Assembly: GCA_014238195.1 (NCBI GenBank)
Contig: JABABO010000297.1
Location: 1 to 14,170, forward strand
Source: Kordiimonadaceae bacterium
GTDB lineage: Bacteria > Pseudomonadota > Alphaproteobacteria > Sphingomonadales > Kordiimonadaceae
Length of the DNA: 14,170 bases
Reading direction: 5' to 3'
Shown: positions 8,077 through 14,170 of the stretch, piece after piece
Layout of the letters: each line of letters opens with the position of its first letter
Position numbering within the stretch: position 1 is the first letter of the stretch
Made by a program: the position numbers and the translations under genes
Notes under the pieces: generated by a model
What the model saw: the letters and a program-made list of their open reading frames with translations, nothing else
The model's database searches: none
Told to the model about the DNA's origin: nothing

Positions 8077-9155
8077 CAAAGGGTATTATGCCAAACAAGA
8101 TGCCAAGAATAATGAAAGGCCCGGCGCTATTCTTAGCGCAATTTATGGATGATGCCTCTCCGTTTGACACGTGGGACAGTGTAACAAAATGGGCAGCAAG
8201 TCTCGGATACAAAGGTGTGCAAGTCCCAAGTAACGACCCGCGCTGTATGGACCTAACTTTAGCGGCTGAAAGCCAAGATTACTGTGATGAATTAATGGGC
8301 ATCGCCGCTCTCAACGGTACCAAAATAACCGAGCTATCAACCCATTTACAGGGCCAGCTCATCGCTGTTCATCCAGCCTATGATAATATGTTTGATGCTT
8401 TTGCACCTATTGAATTGCACGGCAAACCTGCTGAACGCACCGCGTGGGCAGTTGATCAATTATTGTTAGCTGCCAAAGCAAGCCAGCGACTGGGATTAAA
8501 GGCACATGCGACTTTTTCAGGCGCCTTGCTGTGGCCCTATATGTATCCGTGGCCGCAGCGACCAGCAGGTATCGTGGATGAAGGTTTTGCAGAACTTGCG
8601 AAACGCTGGACACCAATTTTAAATGCTTTTGATGAAGCAGGTGTTGATGTTTGCTATGAAATTCATCCAGGTGAAGACCTGCATGATGGCATCACATTTG
8701 AACGGTTTTTAGAGGCAACCAAACGTCACCCACGCGCAAAAATATTGTATGATCCAAGCCATTTTCTATTGCAGCAACTTGATTACTTGCAATTTATTGA
8801 CTTGTATCACGATTATATCTGTATGTTTCATGTCAAAGATGCTGAGTTCAATCCAACGGGCCGTGCAGGTATTTATGGGGGATACGAAGATTGGGTTAAT
8901 CGCCCAGGCCGTTTCCGCAGTCTTGGAGACGGGCAAGTCGATTTTAAAAGCATTTTTTCGAAGCTCGTGCAGTATAACTACGATGGCTGGGCCGTGGTTG
9001 AGTGGGAGTGCTGCCTAAAACACCCCGAAGACGGGGCACGCGAAGGGGCAATATTTGTTGCGGATCACATGATCCGTAAAACCGACAAAGCGTTTGATGA
9101 TTTTGCTGGGGCTGCCAGCGACCACGCCCGCAATCGTAGTTTATTGGGACTATAA
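8073..9155 (+). CDS. Sugar phosphate isomerase/epimerase-like TIM-barrel protein (cytoplasmic)
   Basis: A 360-residue member of the xylose-isomerase/AP-endonuclease-2 TIM-barrel superfamily. Likely metal ligands are Glu196 (CYEIHPGED), Asp227 (LYDPSHF), His253 (MFHVKDAEF) and Glu310 (AVVEWECC), the usual barrel-end set. The inserted RPGRFRSLGDGQVDF and the aromatic WPYMYPWPQRP loop match the subgroup found beside Gfo/Idh/MocA oxidoreductases in sugar clusters. Members isomerise, epimerise, dehydrate or hydrate (keto-)sugars; the exact reaction is unknown. GGAG (8062-8065) lies 7 nt before ATG 8073. Later Met codons at 6, 10 and 14 are possible but less well placed. There is no signal peptide, in contrast to the exported relative at 12769-13647, so the two act in different compartments. 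The ATGA overlap ties it to the upstream oxidoreductase. Confidence 0.9.
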   Translation: MTKGIMPNKMPRIMKGPALFLAQFMDDASPFDTWDSVTKWAASLGYKGVQVPSNDPRCMDLTLAAESQDYCDELMGIAALNGTKITELSTHLQGQLIAVHPAYDNMFDAFAPIELHGKPAERTAWAVDQLLLAAKASQRLGLKAHATFSGALLWPYMYPWPQRPAGIVDEGFAELAKRWTPILNAFDEAGVDVCYEIHPGEDLHDGITFERFLEATKRHPRAKILYDPSHFLLQQLDYLQFIDLYHDYICMFHVKDAEFNPTGRAGIYGGYEDWVNRPGRFRSLGDGQVDFKSIFSKLVQYNYDGWAVVEWECCLKHPEDGAREGAIFVADHMIRKTDKAFDDFAGAASDHARNRSLLGL

Positions 9156-9190
9156 TCATATTGATGATGACCAGCTTTATTTAAAGAGGC

Positions 9191-9204
9191 TTTGACAGGT
9201 CAAA
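9191..9204. repeat. Short palindrome ahead of the transporter gene
   Basis: TTTGAC and GTCAAA face each other across 2 bp, directly before the ribosome site of the transporter gene. It could form a very tight hairpin or be a half-operator. At 6-bp arms, chance cannot be excluded. Confidence 0.3.
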
Positions 9205-9218
9205 AAGGGAACTGAATA

Positions 9219-10454
9219 ATGAACACACAAATCTACAGCCGTTTAAGCGCCATGATGTTCCTGCAATTTTTTGTTTGGGGCGCTTGGTTTGTTACCCTTG
9301 GCAATTATCTCTATGCTATAGGTTTTCAAGCCGTTGATATTGGAGCGGCGTATTTAATGAATAATTTAGGGGCAATCATTGCGCCCTTTTTCGTGGGTAT
9401 GATTGCAGATCGTTTTTTTGCCAGTGAAAAAGTAGCGGGTGTCATGCACCTAATCGGGGCTGTTGTTTTATATTATGTAGCAGGTCTAACCGATGTTGGC
9501 CCTGTTCTAGTTGGTTTGTTCCTTTACAATGCCTGTTATATGTCAACCCTTGGGCTGGCAAATAGTATCAGCTTTAACCAAATGGAAACACCCGATACGC
9601 AATTTCCACCAGTGCGTGTTTGGGGTACACTTGGATGGATCACAGCTGGACTGGGCATTTCACTTATCCTTGCGCCTTTTGTACCCGACGTGGAAGCCAC
9701 CAATGTGCCCCTAAAACTAGCGGCGATTTGTTCGGCTGTACTCGGTCTTTATTGTTTTAGCTTGCCGAGCACCCCACCAAGCAAAATCGGTGAAGCTGTG
9801 ACTGTCAGTGATATTCTTGGCTTAAAAGCTTTAGCGCTTTTAAAGGACAAAAGTTTTGCTGTATTTGCGCTTTGTTCTTTATTGATTTCCATTCCGCTCG
9901 CATTTTATTACGGCTTTACCAATCTGTTCCTAAACGAAATTGGCATGGAAGGGGTCGCAGGTAAAATGACGATGGGGCAAATGTCTGAAGTTGGCTTTAT
10001 GATCTTGATGCCCTTTTTCTTCAAACGACTGGGGGTCAAATGGATGCTTCTTGTTGGTATGCTGGCGTGGGTGCTGCGCTACGGTCTGTTTGCAGGCGGC
10101 GACGCGGGTGCATTGGTTGGGATGCTGTACGGTGGTATCTTGCTGCACGGTATTTGTTATGATTTCTTTTTTGTCACAGGCCAAATCTATGTCGATCGCA
10201 AAGCCAGCACGGATATTCGTGCCAGCGCCCAAGGTTTCATTGCCTTGATCACTTACGGCGCAGGTATGGCTATTGGTTCCTACATTGCAGGTCAGGTCGT
10301 ACAGGCTTATACGGTCGAGGATACACATAACTGGGAAATCATATGGATGGTCCCCTGTATTTTTGCAGGATTGGTAGCGCTGGTTTTTGCTGTCATCTTC
10401 AAAGATAATACCGCCGATGAAATGCTAACTGAAGCGAAGGGAGTAAACCCATGA
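9219..10454 (+). CDS. NupG/XapB-type major facilitator transporter
   Basis: Inner-membrane proton symporter of 411 residues with about 12 hydrophobic segments. It aligns by eye along its length with E. coli NupG. Shared landmarks are FLQFFVWGAWFVTLGNY near the N-terminus, YMSTLGLANSISF, FPPVRVWGTLGWI, QMSEVGFMILMPFFFKRLGVK, WVLRYGLFAGGD, a CYDFFFVTGQIYVD stretch, and IRASAQGF. In sugar-oxidation clusters, members of this family probably carry sugars or glycosides instead of nucleosides; no nucleoside-catabolism gene is present here. AAGGGA (9205-9210) lies 8 nt before the start. The 63-nt gap upstream holds the short palindrome 9191-9204, and the stop codon overlaps the next gene by 4 bp. It probably imports the product of the periplasmic enzymes that follow, which is inferred from order. 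Confidence 0.9.
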   Translation: MNTQIYSRLSAMMFLQFFVWGAWFVTLGNYLYAIGFQAVDIGAAYLMNNLGAIIAPFFVGMIADRFFASEKVAGVMHLIGAVVLYYVAGLTDVGPVLVGLFLYNACYMSTLGLANSISFNQMETPDTQFPPVRVWGTLGWITAGLGISLILAPFVPDVEATNVPLKLAAICSAVLGLYCFSLPSTPPSKIGEAVTVSDILGLKALALLKDKSFAVFALCSLLISIPLAFYYGFTNLFLNEIGMEGVAGKMTMGQMSEVGFMILMPFFFKRLGVKWMLLVGMLAWVLRYGLFAGGDAGALVGMLYGGILLHGICYDFFFVTGQIYVDRKASTDIRASAQGFIALITYGAGMAIGSYIAGQVVQAYTVEDTHNWEIIWMVPCIFAGLVALVFAVIFKDNTADEMLTEAKGVNP

Positions 10455-11017
10455 CGAACCTTAATAAGCCATCCCGCAGAACGGTAATTACTGGTATAAC
10501 CGCCTTGATGGGTGGGCTTGCTTTATCAGATACGGCCTTGGCCGCGCTTGATACTGCTTACTCAAATGGCGACCATTTAAACCGCAGTTTTGACCGCGAC
10601 CAAATGAAAACGATTGCTGTTTTTATGGATGCAATCTTACCTGAGACTGAAACACCATCTGCCACGGGTGTTGGGGCCGATAAATTTTTTGTGCATGCGT
10701 ATCAGATTATTTTTTCGGCAAAGCAACGTAAAATTATCATGGAATTTCTCGACCATATGAAAAATGATCATACTGAATTTTTAAGTGCCTCCCATTCTGA
10801 TCAGATAAAATTGGTGAAACATGTTGATGACAATATGCTTAACTCAGGAAACACATATCAAGCTTACCGCCTGCTAAAAGAATTCACACTGATAGGATTC
10901 TATCGATCAGAGGTCGGTGCCACTGAGGAACTAGACTATGACCCAGTGCCTGGGCCATTTCATGAGGTTCCCTTAAAACCAAGCTCTAAGGCAACCGCTT
11001 CGGTTATTTTTACCTAG
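10451..11017 (+). CDS. Gluconate 2-dehydrogenase subunit 3 family protein, Tat-exported partner of the GMC enzyme
   Basis: A 188-residue small subunit of a membrane/periplasmic FAD sugar dehydrogenase. The N-terminus is a twin-arginine signal: SRRTVITG (8-15), a hydrophobic stretch, and an Ala-X-Ala cleavage site near residue 31. The mature part shows the family pattern FDRDQMKTIAVFMDAILPETETPSATGVGADKFFVH, then a helical region. Family members carry no cofactor; they fold with the GMC subunit in the cytoplasm and provide the Tat signal for the pair. AAGGGAG (10437-10443) lies 7 nt upstream, and the ATG overlaps the transporter's stop codon. The GMC gene follows 54 nt downstream, as expected for a two-subunit enzyme. 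No cytochrome c subunit, often the third member, is present in the window. Confidence 0.88.
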   Translation: MTNLNKPSRRTVITGITALMGGLALSDTALAALDTAYSNGDHLNRSFDRDQMKTIAVFMDAILPETETPSATGVGADKFFVHAYQIIFSAKQRKIIMEFLDHMKNDHTEFLSASHSDQIKLVKHVDDNMLNSGNTYQAYRLLKEFTLIGFYRSEVGATEELDYDPVPGPFHEVPLKPSSKATASVIFT

Positions 11018-11071
11018 TGCCGACACATTACATTAATTTGAGAATGACGAATAAAGAAATGAGCAAAACCA

Positions 11072-12769
11072 ATGAAATATGAATTTGATGTGATTGTTGT
11101 CGGATCAGGCATGTCAGGGGGATGGGCCGCGAAGGAGTTTTGCGAAAAAGGGTTTAAAACGCTGGTCCTAGACCGTGGACATGCGCAAGAGCACGGCGAT
11201 TATAAATTTGAAAGCCGCGATCCTTGGGACTTGCCGAACGCAGGTAAAATCAATGACGATGTCAAACAGCAGCATTACGCCACTGTTAGCAAGTGCTATG
11301 CCTTTCAAGAACAAACGCAGGATTTTTTCATCAAGGATAGCGACTATCCTTATGAAACACCTGAATGTAAAACTTTCGATTGGATACGCCCAGCCAGTGT
11401 AGGCGGAAAATCATTGATGTGGGCACGGCAAAGTTACCGCTTTAGTCCGATGGACTTTGAGGCTAATAAAAAAGACGGTTTTGGGACCGATTGGCCTGTT
11501 CGCTATGATGACCTAGCCCCTTGGTATGATTATGTAGAAAAATTTGCAGGTATCAGCGGGTCCAAAGAAAATTTACCGCAGCTACCTGATAGCATTTTCC
11601 AAAAACCTCATGTGATGACAGCACCAGAGAAAAACTTAAAAACCCGTGTTGAAGAAACCTACAAAGGCCGTAAGGTGATCATGGGACGTGTCGCCCAGTT
11701 GACAGAACCAACCGAAGAGCAAATGGAGCTTGGCCGCGGTCAATGTCAATCCCGCAACGAATGTCACAGGGGATGTTCATGGGGTGGGTATTTTTCAAGC
11801 TTAGCAGCCACCCTACCAGCCGCAGAGCGCACGGGAAACATGACCCTAAAGGCCGATGCTGTCGTACATAGTATTATTCATGATGAAGCAACTGGCAAAG
11901 CTTTAGGCGTGCGGGTCATTGATGCAAAGACGGGGGAAAAAACCACCATCACAGCTAGGGTTATATTCATGTGTGCTTCTACACTTTCTACAACACAGAT
12001 TTTACTGAATAGCCAAACCGAAAAATATCCTACTGGTATTGGCAACAGCAGCGGTGTGTTGGGCCATTATCTAATGGACCATGTTAACGGCGGTGGGGCG
12101 CGTGGACGTATTGAAGGGTATGATAACGTTTACTTCAAAGGCCGCCGTCCGACAGGCTTATATATCCCGCGCTTCCGTAATATAACTGAACCCACTGATA
12201 AATTCTTGCGGGGTTATGGCTTTCAAGGCGGTGCAGGCCGTGGAGGCTGGCAGTATGCCCATCACCGTAAAGGTATTGGGGTGGACTATAAGAATAGCAT
12301 CCAAAAACCAAGCAGTTGGGGGATCAGTTTTTATGGCTTTGGTGAAATGTTACCGCGTTATGAAAATGCTGTCCGCTTATCAAAAACATCCGTCGACAAG
12401 CACGGCATTCCTGCATTACATATTGATTGCGCTTACAGCGATAATGAACTGAAAATGCGTGAAGATATGGCCGATACAGCAACTGAAATCCTAAAGGCGG
12501 CGGGTGTGAAAGATGTAGAACGCCAAGTCAATCATGATGCCAAGCCAGGGATTGTCATTCATGAAGTCGGCACAGCCCGTATGGGGCGCGATCCAGCAAC
12601 AAGTTATCTGAACGGTTATAATCAATCCCATGAAGTAGATAACTTATTTATCACTGATGGGGCGGCCTTTGCTTCTATTGCTTGCCAAAATCCATCACTG
12701 ACTTTCATGGCCTTTACCGCACGTGCCGCTGACTATGCCAGTGAACACTTAAAAGCAGGAGTTTTATAA
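11072..12769 (+). CDS. GMC-family FAD-dependent sugar/glycoside dehydrogenase, catalytic subunit
   Basis: A 565-residue glucose-methanol-choline oxidoreductase. The FAD-binding GSGMSGG (11-17) opens the protein, VGGKSLMWARQ (110-120) lies on the flavin, and the C-terminus carries the catalytic pair His497 (IHEVGTARMG) and Asn540 (ACQNPSLTF). Three cysteines, Cys225, Cys231 and Cys235 in GQCQSRNECHRGC, lie where FAD-glucose-dehydrogenase-type relatives carry a 3Fe-4S cluster, so electron transfer through an iron-sulfur centre is possible. It has no signal peptide, which fits export together with the Tat-bearing subunit at 10451-11017. It should oxidise a sugar hydroxyl in the periplasm; C3 oxidation of glycosides is a known activity in related two-subunit enzymes, but regioselectivity is not readable. 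The ribosome site is weak (GAG at 11061-11063). Its stop overlaps the next ATG by one base. Confidence 0.93.
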   Translation: MKYEFDVIVVGSGMSGGWAAKEFCEKGFKTLVLDRGHAQEHGDYKFESRDPWDLPNAGKINDDVKQQHYATVSKCYAFQEQTQDFFIKDSDYPYETPECKTFDWIRPASVGGKSLMWARQSYRFSPMDFEANKKDGFGTDWPVRYDDLAPWYDYVEKFAGISGSKENLPQLPDSIFQKPHVMTAPEKNLKTRVEETYKGRKVIMGRVAQLTEPTEEQMELGRGQCQSRNECHRGCSWGGYFSSLAATLPAAERTGNMTLKADAVVHSIIHDEATGKALGVRVIDAKTGEKTTITARVIFMCASTLSTTQILLNSQTEKYPTGIGNSSGVLGHYLMDHVNGGGARGRIEGYDNVYFKGRRPTGLYIPRFRNITEPTDKFLRGYGFQGGAGRGGWQYAHHRKGIGVDYKNSIQKPSSWGISFYGFGEMLPRYENAVRLSKTSVDKHGIPALHIDCAYSDNELKMREDMADTATEILKAAGVKDVERQVNHDAKPGIVIHEVGTARMGRDPATSYLNGYNQSHEVDNLFITDGAAFASIACQNPSLTFMAFTARAADYASEHLKAGVL

Positions 12770-13647
12770 TGATTGATCGCCGTACATTGCTAAAGCAGTT
12801 AGGTGTGACCGCATCACTCAGTGCCAGCGCTGGACTTCTCACTGGACCGTTATTTGCCCATAATCATACAACAGGGGACACAATGAAAGCAGTCGCGACT
12901 GACCAAATTCAAAATATTGGACTTCAGCTTTATACTGTGCGCGGCCTGATGGCAAATAATGCTGCCGCCACCTTAGATCAACTTGCCGCCCTTGGATATG
13001 AGGAGGTTGAGGACGCAGGCTTTGCCACAAGTGACCCGATGGCTTTTAAGGCAATGCTGGACAATGCAGGTTTAAAGGCCCCGTCAGGGCATACGCTGTT
13101 GCAGCCCATAATTGACACGCCTGATACTTTAATTGAAACAGCCCACACCATCGGTCAAAAATATATCGTCCTAGCCTGGTTAACGCCAGAGGAGCGCAGC
13201 ACACTTGATCATTACCACCGCCATATTGATGTTATGAATGCTTTCGCTGAAAAATGTCACAGTGCTGGCTTGCAACTTGCTTACCATAATCATGATTTTG
13301 AATTCTTTATTCTGGATGGTCAGCGCCCCATTGACGTGATCCTTTCGCGCACCGATGCGGACCGGGTTAAATTGGAACTTGATTTTTACTGGACCAGCAA
13401 AGCAGGCATTGATACAGCGGCCCTGCTTCACACGAACAAAAACCGTGTGCCGCTATGCCATGTTAAGGATATGGATGAGAAGGGCAATATGGTATCAGTG
13501 GGCAAAGGTGTGATCGATTTTGCAAGTTTGTTTGCAGCAGGTCGTAGCGCGGGGTTAACCCACTATTTTGTTGAACACGACAACCCTTTGGACCCCCTTG
13601 AATCTGTTCGTTACGGTATTGAAACTGTCAAAAACATTCATTATTAA
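12769..13647 (+). CDS. Tat-exported sugar phosphate isomerase/epimerase-like TIM-barrel protein
   Basis: A 292-residue xylose-isomerase/AP-endonuclease-2 family protein with a secretion signal. DRRTLLKQLG is a twin-arginine motif, residues 11-29 are hydrophobic, and cleavage near LFA (28-30) is likely. The mature barrel shows IGLQLYTVR (50-58), GYEEVE (76-81), YHNHDFEF (172-179), LELDFYW (202-208), CHVKD (230-234) and VEHD (268-271), so the acidic and His metal ligands are retained. Export means that it does not act on a phosphorylated sugar despite the family name. Periplasmic relatives beside GMC or Gfo/Idh/MocA dehydrogenases are candidates for acting on keto-glycosides, for example hydration or elimination. 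AGGAG (12757-12761) lies 7 nt upstream, and the ATG overlaps the GMC stop codon (TAATG), so the two should be co-translated. It is the last gene of the run; no terminator is visible in the 19 nt before the convergent gene. Confidence 0.9.
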   Translation: MIDRRTLLKQLGVTASLSASAGLLTGPLFAHNHTTGDTMKAVATDQIQNIGLQLYTVRGLMANNAAATLDQLAALGYEEVEDAGFATSDPMAFKAMLDNAGLKAPSGHTLLQPIIDTPDTLIETAHTIGQKYIVLAWLTPEERSTLDHYHRHIDVMNAFAEKCHSAGLQLAYHNHDFEFFILDGQRPIDVILSRTDADRVKLELDFYWTSKAGIDTAALLHTNKNRVPLCHVKDMDEKGNMVSVGKGVIDFASLFAAGRSAGLTHYFVEHDNPLDPLESVRYGIETVKNIHY

Positions 13648-13666
13648 TCCTTGATATTTACTGGCG

Positions 13667-14170
13667 TCACAGCTTTGGCGCTTTACAATATTGTTGGATA
13701 TAATCGTGATGCCGCGGCAAGCTTTCAACTGTTTTAGTTACATTATCGCGGATGTGATCCAAGAAACGCATGAGCTCGTCATCGCCTAACATATCAACGG
13801 TTGGATGATAATGGCAAGGCATAATCCCTTGGCCCAGCATCACTTGCGTCCATGAATTTTCGGCGAATAATTCATCACTATGCCTAAAGACACGTCCCGT
13901 TTCACGGAACAAATCAATGCGGTGTTGCAAGCTGTCTGGGATATTCATATCCTTGCAGTGTCGCCAAAAAGGTGTGTCTGTGCGGTCTGTCACATGATAA
14001 TGCAGCACAATAAAATCACGGATACCGTCCATTTCAAATTCGCACTGTCGGTTAAATTCCTTAACATCACTTTCTGCGATATGGCTGCTTGGAAACATCT
14101 GACACAGCCGCAGCACACTGCGCTGAATCAAATGAATACTGGTCGATTCTAGCGGTTCGATGAACCCACT
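13667..14170 (-). CDS. Tryptophan-halogenase-family flavoprotein, C-terminal part (5' end outside window)
   Basis: Only the last 167 residues are inside the window; the frame is open at the right edge. The first visible residues are SGFIEPLESTSIHLIQ, the family signature lying against the flavin. To my knowledge its Glu-Ser corresponds to the active-site Glu346-Ser347 pair of PrnA. Further family features follow: FIVLHYHVTDRTDTPFW, the ENSWTQVMLGQG stretch, and YHPTVD before the C-terminal helices. Full-length members have about 500 residues, so roughly two thirds is missing, including the FAD-binding GxGxxG and the catalytic Lys. Many proteins of this family in TonB-receptor-rich bacteria are encoded near receptors and glycan genes, with no known substrate. 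It converges on the operon with only 19 bp between the stop codons. Confidence 0.9.
   Translation of the reverse strand, partial: SGFIEPLESTSIHLIQRSVLRLCQMFPSSHIAESDVKEFNRQCEFEMDGIRDFIVLHYHVTDRTDTPFWRHCKDMNIPDSLQHRIDLFRETGRVFRHSDELFAENSWTQVMLGQGIMPCHYHPTVDMLGDDELMRFLDHIRDNVTKTVESLPRHHDYIQQYCKAPKL

Noticed and set aside
11044..11082. A 12-codon ORF (start ATG 11044, stop TGA 11080-11082) overlapping the GMC start, possibly a coupling leader peptide
   Set aside because: Its ribosome site is weak, the peptide has no recognisable feature, and short AT-rich gaps often yield such ORFs by chance.
13648..13666. Shared terminator between the last operon gene and the halogenase
   Set aside because: The 19-bp gap is too short and shows no inverted repeat.

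Overview
The window looks like chromosomal DNA of a Gram-negative, probably marine alphaproteobacterium of moderate GC, from the sphingomonad/kordiimonad/hyphomonad-like groups. The evidence is a TonB-dependent receptor, a TPR-sulfotransferase, a flavin-dependent tryptophan-halogenase-type protein and Tat-exported sugar-oxidation enzymes. This placement is inferred from gene content; no rRNA or other phylogenetic marker is present. There are no tRNAs, CRISPR arrays, insertion sequences or phage genes, and coding density is high.

Layout. (1) 1-1927 (+): 3' part of a TonB-dependent outer-membrane receptor, its plug lying outside the window, followed by a good intrinsic terminator. (2) 2057-4072 (+): a TPR-sulfotransferase gene interrupted by one in-frame amber codon (TAG at 2228-2230), with the frame otherwise open on both sides. 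(3) 4126-4932 (-): a short-chain dehydrogenase/reductase, convergent with the sulfotransferase and divergent from the next gene. (4) 4933-5119: a divergent control region with an 8-bp inverted repeat and a tandem 12-bp repeat. (5) 5120-13647 (+): a tightly packed, probably operonic run of acyl-CoA ligase, Gfo/Idh/MocA oxidoreductase, cytoplasmic sugar isomerase/epimerase, NupG-type transporter, Tat-exported gluconate-2-dehydrogenase-subunit-3-like protein, GMC flavoprotein dehydrogenase and a second, Tat-exported isomerase/epimerase. Several junctions overlap by 4 bp (ATGA) or 1 bp (TAATG). (6) 13667-14170 (-): 3' end of a tryptophan-halogenase-family gene, converging on the operon.

How the genes may work together. 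The GMC protein lacks a signal peptide while its small partner carries a twin-arginine one. That is the arrangement of periplasmic FAD sugar dehydrogenases whose large subunit is carried out by the small one. With an exported AP-endonuclease-fold isomerase/epimerase, an NupG-type importer, a Gfo/Idh/MocA oxidoreductase and a cytoplasmic isomerase/epimerase, the set resembles systems that oxidise a sugar or glycoside (often at C3), process the keto-glycoside and import the product. The acyl-CoA ligase and SDR could handle a carboxylic aglycone or side chain, but that link is only inferred from position. No glycoside hydrolase, DUF1080-type lyase, cytochrome c subunit or regulator is visible; if the model is right, some should lie in flanking DNA. 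The substrate cannot be read from the sequence.
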